Below the pieces are notes generated by a model. It was given only the letters and a program-made list of their open reading frames with translations, searched no databases and was not told the origin of the DNA. A stretch of 64,000 bases of DNA from Antedon bifida (taxonomy: Eukaryota; Echinodermata; Crinoidea; Comatulida; Antedonidae): contig OY727096.1 in NCBI GenBank assembly GCA_963402885.1, positions 9,247,501 to 9,311,500 on the forward strand, given 5' to 3'. Shown here one piece after another: positions 24,503 to 35,290 of the stretch. Position numbers and translations under genes: made by a program. Every line of letters begins with the position of its first letter. The stretch's first letter is position 1.

Positions 24503-25797
24503 AATGGGCCGAAGGCCATTGTTTATTGAATAAATGAAAGAAGGAAAGAAAAAAGATACTGAGAAATATTATTGTACTGTATTTCATTCTATCCTTATCC
24601 ATCCACTATTGTAAGTCTAGTAAAGCATTTAATGCAATCGAAGTATTATAACAATATACAGATCTTTACCATGAAATTTAACTGATTATATTAGATTTGG
24701 TTCCTTCTCCAGAAGACGTGTTAAAACTTTCCAGTACAATGTTGTTGTGAATTCTTGTTTTCTTAACTTACAATCGACGTTTGATAAACATTTCTACGAC
24801 GACCAACTGACATGTGTGCCCTAGCTGAAATTGTGACGATTTATTATTGGGGGTAACATACATTGTTTCTTTGGCGTCATTTACAAGGATAGATCCTAGG
24901 ATACAATTAAAACAAGTACATGCCAACACAGAATCGTACGACGAGGCCCCACGAGTCATTTCATCATGAGAAAGTTATACATGTTTAATGTTCTCAAAAC
25001 GTCCTAAAAACTACGCCTATCGCTATTTCAAGACGACTCGCACCGACGCGTCGCTACTAGACGTATCGTCGTCGTACGCTGTCTGAGATGGCCTTAAGAC
25101 AACCATGAGATTTCAACTTTAAAACATTATTCCTATCTCTACAATTGATTAGTTGAATGTGTTATAAAATATTCGTCTGGTTAGTTGAGAAATTAACGAG
25201 TTACATAAGTAGTGTACACGGAAGGTAACCTAACTTATTGGTTCTTTTTGCTGGGAAAAAGCCAGGTGTTTTATCTTCAACACTGAACGTTTTTAATTAT
25301 TATTAATTTACACTTTACTATTATATAATTTTGTTTATGATACTAAATTACATTTTTATGACATCTCATATAATGTAATGATCTTGAATTGCATTATCAA
25401 AGCACGTTAAAAACAATATAGTATATACATTATTATAACTACGAAATTAACTCTTCATTGTTAGCTATGAAGAATATCACCTATGTGTGCACGATCGCGA
25501 AATTATTAATTTCAGAACTAGTGAACGGAAATGACTAATAGTATGCGTGCCGGATTCTGGGAAATGTTCAGGTCTGTTATTCAATATGGTTGGTCTCTAG
25601 TGAAGAATTTTATCGAAGTACAATAATGTATACATTCTATTATTAATGAATATTACACAAAGTGTTTTATAACATCTCATTTACTTAACTAACTTTCAAT
25701 TTTATTATTTTTGTAATAATAATAAAATAATATATATATATATAATTTTTATCACAAATATCATAATTATGTTTGTCACTTGTTTGGTTGATTTACC

Positions 25798-25893
25798 GTA
25801 CTCTTTTAATGTAAAAGAGTGAAAACCAATTGCTTCACTCTTTAATACCACTCTTTAAAAGGATGACATTCACTCTAAAAGAGTGAATTTTGT
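25798..25893. repeat. ACTCTTTTA/TAAAAGAGT hairpin cluster, copy 1
   Basis: ACTCTTTTAATGTAAAAGAGT is a near-perfect 9-bp stem with a 3-base loop; two further ACTCTTTAA words and TTCACTCTAAAAGAGTGAA (a second palindrome) follow within 90 bases. The second palindrome is conserved in the paralogous flank at 42150-42190, whereas the first has decayed there. Confidence 0.6.
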
Positions 25894-26043
25894 TTCTTCG
25901 TAATTTTGAATATGCTGGTTCAATTGAAGTTTACCACTGTAACATTAGAATAGAAAATAAAAATAATGCATAATATACTTTAAAAACATTCAACCAGGTC
26001 ATTCATTGTCTTAAATGTATGTTTAATGTTAAATTATGACAAC

Positions 26044-26712
26044 AGGGAGGGTATTATATATTCCTCCCCTGAGTTTAGCCTCTCTACCCGAACACGAACA
26101 CGAGATTTATAGAATAATAACAACACTGTCAAAAGTACGTTTTTAATCAATTTTGTTCGTTTTTTATTGGCATTCTTTTACTTATTTTATATATTTAAAT
26201 TACTTTTTTTTAATGTAAAATAACGAATGCAATATTGTTATTACAATTACTTTTAACATTGTAACATATAAACGAAAAAAAAATATGCTTAAAAAATATA
26301 ATATTTATAACAGAGTATGTTATTAACAGTGGGACGAACCCACACAAGACAAAAACAAATTATGACAACACTGTATACACATATATTATGAACCAAAGTT
26401 GTGGAAGGAATTCACTGGCGGTAATAAACTGAATAATTTGAAAGAAAAAATAAACGTATAAATAAACATGTTAAAAAACACTATTTATTGCTTTAATGCT
26501 GATGAACAACACTAAAACGAATATAGGAAATGTCGTTTCTTTAACTTTTATTTACTTTATGTTGTGTTTTATTTTTTTATGCTTTTACGTTAAAGTGCCT
26601 GCAAAAACAGAATCGTAAACTTCTTTATGCAGGACCCTTGCCGTCAATTATATACTGAAATTGTAATTATAAACGATGACCAAATAAATGTGAATTGATT
26701 TGAATTGATATT
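26044..26712 (+). mobile_element. Truncated LINE 3' end present in A's flank, absent from B's
   Basis: The paralogous site in B (about 42280-42290) runs directly from ATGATAACA to AGAGAGTAACAATCC. Here about 670 bases intervene, ending CCAAATAAATGTGAATTGAT, a polyadenylation-like word with an ATTGAATTG-type tail typical of LINE 3' ends. No coding remnant was recognised in the rest. Confidence 0.55.
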
Positions 26713-28929
26713 AAAGAGAGAAACAATCCACTCCATCGTAGACGGTCTAGCTAGGCTTATTTTTGTAGGCCTAACTGGTAAACAGCAGTAACTTACGAAC
26801 ATCGTACGCTAGCTATAGGCCTAGTTGCTGCATTATTTATCTATCTATCTGTTTTTGCCAGAATTCGTTAATAAAAATTAGAGGAAACCCGGTATTTTTA
26901 CTGAAAAGTTACGATTCTTCCGTTTGTTTTGGCATGCATGTTGAGATTTATAGCGGGCCGCTTAAATTATTAGAATCGTCTTTACATTGTTTACCATTAA
27001 AAAAAGGTATTGCATTAACTTTTTAATAGTAAAAATACTATTTATTTTTAAATTAAATGTATGTTTGATATTCAATGTATATTGCTATTTACTGTATCAA
27101 AGATTGTATGTAATAGAATAAGATCAATAAGAAATCAAGTAATGATTGATGAAGTAATGAACTTAGTGTAAATGTATCTATCTAGTATTAATCTCACAGT
27201 TTGAAATTCTTAAGACACAAGCTTTTCGTTTTCAGTTTTACATCTAAAAAATAATCTACTATCTTCTAATAAACGTACTAAAATAATAATCTTTTATAAA
27301 CATTAGCATTCCACAGGCATTGCTATGCTTAATAGAAAGACCTATAATGAAACGATATTTTTTGAAAGCGTATGCGACTGCGCACAATTCAGAAACAGTG
27401 CCTACTTATAGGGACGTTTTAGAGCACGGTGTTACACTTTTCTCTTGCCTTTAAACTGGGTATGGTTAAATAGGTGCGCATCCAATAAGGTAAGTGTTTA
27501 CAATATATAGGGTGTGAGTTAGGAAGGGTTAATCTCTAGTGTTATATTCTGTTCCAATTAATTATACATTATCTGTCTAGGCATCCATGCAGTTGAATTA
27601 CTAATACTACTTCTACAATAGTTAGGCTATATTGTATACAATTCGCTTTCTTTAAAATTTGAAATGAACTTTAACTTGATATCAAACAGTAGTAGATAAT
27701 TATATTAAGATAAACATATGTATAATTATTTTAAATCACTCATCGTAAATTATATGGACTATATTGACAATTTTTAATTGAGTTTATTTCAATAAAATCC
27801 ATTTTTTTTAACTTAACTTTAAAAAAAAACGAAATTTAAACGAGAATTTTAATTATAAAAAATAATAAATTAATTGTTATACATTAAAAATCAAAATCAA
27901 TAATGTAATAATAAGATAGATTTCATAAATTGTAAACCAGTGAAAAGTACATGTGTCAAACAGTTTTAGTTATTTATTATTTCTTTATTTAAAACAGATG
28001 AAATCATTTAATTTAAGAGGAAAATCCAATCGTCATAAATGTGGTTTTTACAAACGTCTTGTACCCACACTTTTTTTTATTCTTTATATTGTATTAATTT
28101 GATAAGAAATGTAAACAACATTATAATAAATGTAATCATAATGAGACAAAAAACATTTAGAACATTCTTTAAAAAGATACAGGGAAACGCTTTTATATAT
28201 AAAAAAAAATTGAAATGGCATGTTTATGGATGGTAATTGGCCACAAGTAGGCTTACCGTCAAGAACACACTTTTATCGCACATTTACCTACAACAAGGGC
28301 AGGCCAGTAGAACCATAATGCGATTCTGTCAAGCAAATTTGAAATGTTTTAGTTGTGTATTGTGTCAGATGAAATGGTGTCGGGCGAGGGATAGTTTCAC
28401 CATGTAGTTTAAGTTCTATTTATTTGTTTGTTATCCGAAACCATTCAATTCATTTCCACGTAAATGTTTTTAAAAATACATTTACTTACTTACTAAGCCT
28501 GGGTGCAGAACAGTTAATATACACATTTGTGGGAAAAGAAAAGGTGTTGTTATTTTCTGATAGAGTATACCATAATAGAATGTCATAAAAAAAAATCCCC
28601 AGCCCAGGGTCTTGGACAAAATTATTAACGGCACTTATAAGTGAAGTTTTTTTTTTGCTTAACCGAACTCTAGGACGTAGATTTTGCAAGGTTTTAATTT
28701 GTTCAGATTGTGTCTATTTTGTGTCATATAGTATTTACAGAGTTCACTGTATAAATTATATACAGTTTAGCATAGAAGAAAGTACAAGACCGATGAGCTA
28801 TTCAGATTAACATTATGCTGTATAGATGAAATTAAGTAGCTCACATTATTCTGATTTTTTGATATGATGACGTGATGAAAATTAAAATGTTTGTAACTCA
28901 TGTCAAAGAGAAGTAATTAGGAAAGAACA

Positions 28930-29530
28930 TAATTATTATTCACTTTATTTATTCCATCAAAATTATATTACAAATAGTGGCCCAAAAATATCCAATACAA
29001 CATCAAAAAAATATAGCAAAAAAAAAAAACAAAAAAAAAAAAGACTGTAGCAGCACCATCAAAGAGAAGGGTGTCACACAGGTCACCAGGGGAAATGTTA
29101 AATAACTAAAACAAATTATGATTCATTGATTAATCGAATATAGTATGGAATTGGACTATTAACAAACCTATTGGTTTTTGCATTTAATTGCGTAGTCTTT
29201 TTACCATTGCGTAGATTTATATTGTGGCTTTGAAAACGAATATGTGGAATAAGATAAAAAAAAATGCGGTGTTGAGGACAATCTTTTGGCAAAATTTAGA
29301 TAGTTTGACACTTGAGAAGGTCAAGTTGACAAAGGTCCAGAGCTTGATCATAAGAATTATAATTCCTACCTAGGATAATACGGCACGCCAATTTCTGAGT
29401 AGCCTTAATGGTGTCACTTAGAAGAAGATTGTGATAAGAAAAAAGTTTAAAAATCTGTTGCATATAATATAAAAAACACGATAGTGTTTGAGATGTGAGA
29501 GAAAGATGGGACGATAGTTTGAAAAAGAGT
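28930..29530 (-). pseudogene. 5'-truncated LINE 3' fragment
   Basis: On the minus strand, AIKATQKLACRIILG, then SYDQALDLCQLDLLK and, after decay, NGKKTTQLNAKTNRFVNSP and YYIRLINES match the usual C-terminal layout of LINE ORF2 proteins (ACRIILG box, two helices, NxLP-like end). An AATAAA-bearing 3' UTR with long T/A runs follows near 28930-29045. Frameshifts make it inactive. Confidence 0.65.
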
Positions 29531-30045
29531 GAGGTTTTCTTTTTTATAAATATAATATATATATAACTTTTCTGGCTGTTTTACTTACCGTTTTGATTTA
29601 GCTTTTCGCTTTTTTGTTTGTATCTCCATTGAGATCCAGCCACTGATACCCACAGCATTGTCATTTTTTCAGTAATTTGCCTTTGGATTTATATATATAT
29701 ATATAAATTTAGTTTTTAAGTACAATACAAACAATATCGTCAAGGCCCGGACTTTTAAGTTTTTAGAAGTTGCTTTTCGGACCTCGCGCTTAACAATATT
29801 TCAAAATTTTCTCCATTTCATTTGGTCACTTTTAACGTGGACGTTTATGAATTAGTGTACGTAAATGTTGTGTAATCCATGGTTTGTCTGTATTGTGGAC
29901 TTTAACCCTTTTGGTGGGGAAGTAATACAATCTAGGATAGAATAGGATGCGCATTAGCGCGACGCGGCTCCATTAAATGGGATTAACAAGTACAAAAGAA
30001 ACAAAATCATATTTGTTATATTCGAGTTGCTAGTGACGTTAGAAA

Positions 30046-30476
30046 ATCGGGTAGGTATTGGCGGCCATTAGGGGCAAAATAGACAAATGTTGCCGTACGT
30101 ACAATTCCACTTCCATCAGCCAAACAAATGGCGTTAAAGACATAATTCTTCGAGTGACAAAGAAATAGTGCCGTAGGGACACACACATTGCCGTATGAAC
30201 AAATCATGGTGATAGAACAAATTGTCGTTTGGTTAAATTGCCGTATTGTTAAATTGACGGCAATCGGCAATTTTGTTCTTACGCTAAATTGTTTCCTTTC
30301 GGCAATTTAACCATATGTAAATTTAACCATACGGCAATTTGTTTTTTCACCAATTTGTTCATCATCATTTGTTATGTGTGTGTCCGTACGGCAATACTTG
30401 TTTGTTACTCGATGAATTGTGTCTTTAACGCCATTTGTTTTTGCTTACGGAAGCGGATTATGTCTTTATAGTAGGC
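30046..30476. mobile_element. GCCGTACGG foldback element immediately upstream of copy B
   Basis: The left half carries GGCGGCCATTAGGGGCAAAA, then TTGCCGTACG, CAAATGGCGTTAAAGACAT, CACACACATTGCCGTATG and GGTTAAATTGCCG. The right half repeats these words in inverse order and orientation up to GCCATTTGTTTTTGCTTACG. The whole folds into one long hairpin centred near 30265. The right arm is shorter than in the C copy. It ends about 100 bp before exon 1 of B. Confidence 0.75.
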
Positions 30477-31035
30477 CTATGTAAGAATGCAATTTTATCT
30501 ATCATTTTTAGCATAGACATAATTTTGTTTTACCAATCCATCCTTTCTTAATCATTAGGGCTGTTGACCGACATCATGGTGGACAGACATAACAGAGTGA
30601 TATTACTTATTTTCTGATATCAATCAAAGGTATGCTTCGAGAGCATTTTACAAATACATAACCATCTTTGAAGCTGCGAGGCGCTGTCAATGTGTGTTCC
30701 CACTCATAGACTCACACTAAAACAATGAAACTAGAATTGTACAACATTTCGCAATACATTGTATTATGTTCTAGGCTGTGTACAAACAGCTTTAAACACT
30801 ATTTTAGCATGTTAATACACCACATACATAAATATATACAGCAGTATTACAACTACTAATGTAGGAAACGAAAGAACCGTTAATTTTGAACAATACACCG
30901 CAAAAATGTAGTAAACCCTAACTCTAAATCATGTGCAAATGCATCTCTTTACTTAGCTATCAGTCTATCCACCTCCCGTAAGTAACTGACTATCAAAAAG
31001 TGGTTATCTAATTAACAATCATCTATCTTAAGGGA

Positions 31036-31250
31036 TCGCTTCTCTTAATCGACCACCTCTCGTAACGACCACATCTTCCCTTACGAAAGGTGGTGGTCCT
31101 TACGAGGTGGTCGTTTAGAGAGGTGATCGTCCATTACGAGAAGCGGTTTCTTAAGATAGATGGTGGTAGTTTAGGAGAGGTGGTTATTTACGAGAGTTTG
31201 TCTTTACGAAAGATGGTCGATTTTGAGAACTTATTAATAAGAGAGGTAGT
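31036..31250. repeat. GAGGTGGTCGTTTA degenerate tandem repeat, copy B intron 1
   Basis: Roughly 20-base units of the type AGAGGTGGTCGTTTACGAG repeat on the plus strand, preceded by an inverted segment (CGACCACCTCTCGTAACGAC). The same structure lies in C intron 1 at 54520-54800 and is absent from the short intron of A. Confidence 0.7.
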
Positions 31251-31560
31251 AGCTACTACATTAGCAGTGGTTGTTCTACATTATCGGTTGTTACAAGCAT
31301 ATAATGTATACTATGTAAAGACATACATTTGGTGAACACGTTGACTACTATAGACAAACAATGTCGTGATAATCTTAACCGGTCTATCAAATGCGCTAGA
31401 GTTTCTTCACCACCATAATCTGGACTGAAACATTTCTTATTAAATGTTATTATTACTAAATACCGTAACTGAATAAACTAATTTACTATAACTTTAGTAC
31501 TTAACCTGTTGTTGTGGTAGTATAGACTTTTAGATGGCCTATTATTTTTTGATTTTATAG

Positions 31561-32036
31561 AATCGCAAGCCTATTGTACAAAGAAAGATACACTCAGAAT
31601 AGGTACAGTATTAGATAACATCAGAAATGTAGTCATGATAAATCCAGACAACCCTATCAATTGTCCTGGGTACATCAAGGCATGGAAGTGGATTCCATCT
31701 GTATCTGTGAATTTCACGGGGTTAGTGTGGCGGCCTACAGATACAGTGAAGGAATATACACTGATAGGCCGCACATTGCTACCGGCCGTCGATGAACTTG
31801 ATCAAACTTATACACATTCTCTTTCTCGTTCCGACTGGATTCCTGTAGAAGCTGGTGATGTGATTGGTTTTTATTTCGATCAGGCACTTTTGATGTTTGA
31901 AGAAGATACGAATGTCCAAATAGTATATGCCAACGATATTGTTAAAGAAGATCTCAGAATTGGTTCCTTCCATACCTTATCAACAGCATTTGGAAGAAGA
32001 TATCCAATTATGGCTATATCTGAAGGAATTGCATAA
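31561..32036 (+). pseudogene. Copy B exon 2, N-terminal domain with lost splice donor
   Basis: The domain is complete and open (NCPGYIKAWKW, SDWIPVEAGDVIGFYF), with a Tyr for Asp change next to the first Cys. With no GT at the end it closes with Gly-Ile-Ala and TAA. It could only be used if a cryptic donor or another upstream leader served it. Confidence 0.8.
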
Positions 32037-32763
32037 TGAACTGATTGGAAATGCACTTTATAAAACGCATAACATTAGCACAAATAGTCTACAGCAGCTT
32101 GATCGTGTTTGTATTATAATTGTTTCTGGCATTAATTATCATATATTTTATTCTAGAATTTATTGACCGTCGGTCAGTTGTTGAAAGAAAACAACAACGA
32201 TCCAGCATAATGAAGAAAACTGGAATTAGTGTTACGTTACCCGGCCACATAATACACAGTTTCAAGAGTCCTTCTGTAGTCCGATGCATTGTTTCCTGCC
32301 AGAAGGATCAGTTGTGCCGGTCAGTTTCTTATGACACATTGCGCAGTGTATGTTATTTGAATTGCGATAAACACGAAGATACAAACAATATCGAGGTAGT
32401 AGACGATGTAGTTTATTATGAGTTCATTGGTAAGGTAAGAATATAAAACATTCTGTTTGAAATTATATAACCAACAGCGCCTTGTTAATTTGTTTTTACG
32501 ATAGTATTCATATAATCAAATGACAATAATCAGGTATATTATAAATAAAATATTCTTCCTATTTAACTCATAAGCATTTATTTGCATACAGTATATCCTA
32601 ACGGTGATATAATGTTTCTAATGCATGTTCAGCTCAGTATATGGAAAAAACAACAACATAGGCCTACGATGGTAGATTCGTATTTAGTCTATATCCTTTT
32701 TCTCTCGCTATGAGAAAGGCAAATTGTAAAAACAAATAATAATGATTGTTTTGTACTCGTTGA

Positions 32764-32866
32764 ATTGAGATAATATTTCATTTGTTGAAAGATTACCTGT
32801 TTAACTGGGCTCCGTCTCATCTCCGTTAATCTTTCAACTTACTGATGAAATATTCTCAATATTCAA
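32764..32866. repeat. Quasi-palindrome specific to copy B intron 3
   Basis: The left arm GAGATAATATTTCATTTG through TTGAAAGATTA is repeated inverted as TAATCTTTCAACTTA through GATGAAATATTCTC about 30 bases later. A and C lack the right arm, and A reads straight from the GGCCCCGTC region to TGATAAACAG. The extra piece therefore looks like a local template-switch event in B. Confidence 0.65.
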
Positions 32867-33117
32867 CTGATAAACAGTTATTATTTATACTAACGCACTG
32901 AATACCATGGCCACAGTCAGATTAATCCGCCTATCAGCATAGTGATATTGCAAACATTTTGTATTTGTACAAAAATCTATACAAATTTAATATTTGCTTT
33001 AGCCGCTTATTTGATTTAACAACTACTGTTGCCGTTACGACACACTGTACTTTTTACAGTATAGTAATGATTTTTCGTTTCATCAAAATAAGATAACGTT
33101 ATTTTGTTGTTGTAAAG

Positions 33118-33221
33118 GAATACTACGGAAATTGTGAAGACGAAACATATTACCATGGTCATTCTGATTTGGATACTCACGTTTCTTTTTTGTTTCTGTG
33201 ATAATGGAGATTGTAAATCAG
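33118..33221 (+). pseudogene. Copy B exon 4 with 7-base insertion
   Basis: It is 104 bases against 97 in A and C. The extra bases sit in a T-rich run just before the CFCDNGDC codons, consistent with slippage. The correct frame hits TGATAA eight codons later; the shifted frame still reads the Cys motif. Confidence 0.85.
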
Positions 33222-33246
33222 GTAATAGTAAAAAGTACCTTTTTAA

Positions 33247-33338
33247 GGGTCTTTCACACCTGTTCCGTCACGGTTCCGGTCCGGCGAATCGAACGCCAAT
33301 GTTTCGTTTCCGGTGTTTCGTTTTTGTGTGAAAGGCTC
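33247..33338. mobile_element. Small MITE in copy B intron 4
   Basis: GGGTCTTTCACACC at the left and TGTGTGAAAGGCTC at the right are inverted; the interior is GC-rich (GTTCCGGTCCGGCG). It is absent at the same place in A and C. Confidence 0.5.
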
Positions 33339-33339
33339 T

Positions 33340-34935
33340 TTTTTCAGGAATTCAGAAGCGTATACTGGTTGCTGTCGTGGTTGCTTTGTCTTGGTTAAGT
33401 TAATTGTTTTAACTTTGCCTTAAATCCTTTTTTTGCTTAAGTCTTAATATGAAAAATGTCGTCTTATTTCATTTCTGCAACAGAAAAATTCTTTTTTTGA
33501 CAACGCGAGCGCGCTAGGCCGGAACATCGAAAGTTCGGTACTACGCTAGTGCGTTTTCCTTGGTCATATGAATCTCTTGGTGCAAATTTTGCAACCAAAC
33601 AGTGATTTTTAATATGTACCTATTGAGCTGTTTATCTACTTATAGGTTCATACCAAGTTCATGCAACCCAAGTCTTGTCATCGTCCATTATATAGGAGGG
33701 GGTCAACCATTATGACTACAACTAATTTCCACAATTATTGATTACATGTTTTAACCAAAGAAATTAAAATGACATAAACTAGTATAGTATGAACATTTTC
33801 AAACTTCGTAATAATTACCATCTATTAATTAAACAGGTCACAGAAAGATAAACATAACCATTACCCGAGTGATAAATGGTATATCCCAGCTCGCTGGCAT
33901 TCAAACATAGGTATCTTAATTTTGCAATTGTGAATATAAAAAACGACATATAGAACTAAATAACACCTAATAATTGTTCCTTATATATCAAACATTAGAA
34001 TGATATAAAAATTAAAATGCTACTTACAAATTATATAATGAAAAATTAACCCCAAACTTAGCTACAATCCAACGGTCTGTCAAGTGAAGGCTTGATAACA
34101 CAGGCAAACCCTATTTGAATTTTGCCGCGATTTTGAGGATTTTTTAGATTTTTTCAAAATAGATTTTGCTATTTTGACACGGTCTATTTTAAGCCAATGC
34201 TCATAAGAAAAGTATGTAAGGAATCTATGAATATTCAGCTTTCTTTTAAGAAACTAACCAAAATGATTGATGACATACAAGTGATCTTAAATTGAAAATA
34301 AAACACTGTGGTACTTTAGAAAATAGGTAAAAAATTGACCTCACACTGTCAGCGGGCAATGGATGGTGAGTTTTAAAACGTAAAATGACACGTACTTTTT
34401 TTAACTTTACAATTTCAAACATATATCATAATGTTCAGTATTGTCTACAGTTTATTTTGAGCTACTAACCAAAAGAATCCGATTTATAATAGCCGAGATA
34501 TTTAGGTGGGAACATGAAAATCAAGTGTTTTGTAGAAAATCACGGTGCGAAATCAGTGGTATTCATGTCCCAGTGGAGTGTGTTGAGGCAATTTAGCTAT
34601 TTCGTTGCTCAAGAGATTCATATGTCACGGACGCTAAATAATATATCGATCTTCAGTATAATAGCCTAGAAATTGGACGAGCAAAACGAATATTTCGGCA
34701 TAGATACGACCCATTTGACTAAACAAACAGTATTACTACTAGACTAATATTATAGCGCCTCCATCGCTAAGAGAAAAAAGCTAATGCGCACACGTAAGCA
34801 AGGATTTTTCGTCTTAAGACATAATTTGCTGCCCTCTAGAATTTACGCATGCGCAAAGTAAAATTTACCTAAGAAAATTTTCTGTTTTGACGGTTTGATA
34901 AATAATCTTAAGTTATTTGCTTATGCATTTTTTAA
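33340..34935. other. Copy B-specific expansion of intron 4
   Basis: Intron 4 is 3345 bases in B against 1416 in A and 1358 in C, and this block accounts for most of the difference. I see no coding frame, terminal repeat or RNA gene in it. Confidence 0.5.
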
Positions 34936-35017
34936 ATATTTCAGCTTAAGTAAAATTATAAGCAAATACTGATAAATGCGAACCCAGTACCGCAGCCCTA
35001 CATGTTTGGGTCTGAGC

Positions 35018-35290
35018 TAATAACATTTTGAAAAATAGAGCTGCTAGGTCCCCGGAAATTGAACTTATGCATTGACGAAACGAAATTTTAAGTCTACTGC
35101 AGAACCAGCCAACTATGGTTGGGGTTGAGCTAAGAAAATAAAACAAAAATAGAGTTGCTAGGTCCCCGAAAATTGGATAGTATAAAAGTCTCCAGGACCA
35201 GCCCTACCATAGTTGGGGCTGAGCTAAGAACATTTTGAAATGTAGTGTAGCAAATTCCCCGGAAATTGTACTTATACATTAAAGTATGAA
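35018..35290. repeat. Three tandem copies of an about 90-130-bp intronic unit
   Basis: Each unit carries GAGCTAAGAACATTTTGAAA, a TAGAGCTGCTAGGTCCCCGG-like word, GAAATTG and ACTATGGTTGGGG. A and C have a single copy at the same intron position. Confidence 0.65.

Larger units (their letters stand above)
20088..24555 (+). mobile_element. LINE (non-LTR retrotransposon), decayed, inserted in A's 3' flank
   Basis: The duplicate flank at 40990-41030 reads straight through TTTATACTGAGAAAT, whereas here ATACT occurs on both sides of 4.47 kb (20083-20087 and 24556-24560), giving a likely 5-bp target duplication. The insert holds endonuclease, reverse transcriptase and zinc-knuckle coding remnants in order on the plus strand. 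It ends with a short 3' UTR containing GGGCCGAAGGCC and an A-rich tail. An older (TTGAA)n LINE tail at about 20150-20235 lies at its 5' side, and a 1.6-kb foldback (21010-22609) interrupts it. Confidence 0.8.
24561..28235. repeat. 3' flank of gene A shared with copy B (segmental duplication)
   Basis: Matches 41008-44470 in order: the GAGAAATATTATTGTA junction, CGACTCGCACCGACGC at 25030, the ACTCTTTTA hairpin block at 25800, CCACTCCATCGTAGACGGTC at 26730, GAATTCGTTAATA near 26860 and AGACAAAAAACATTTAGAAC at 28145. Indels, including a LINE tail here (26044-26712) and an insertion in B (42884-43466), break the alignment. No gene was found in this stretch. Confidence 0.7.
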
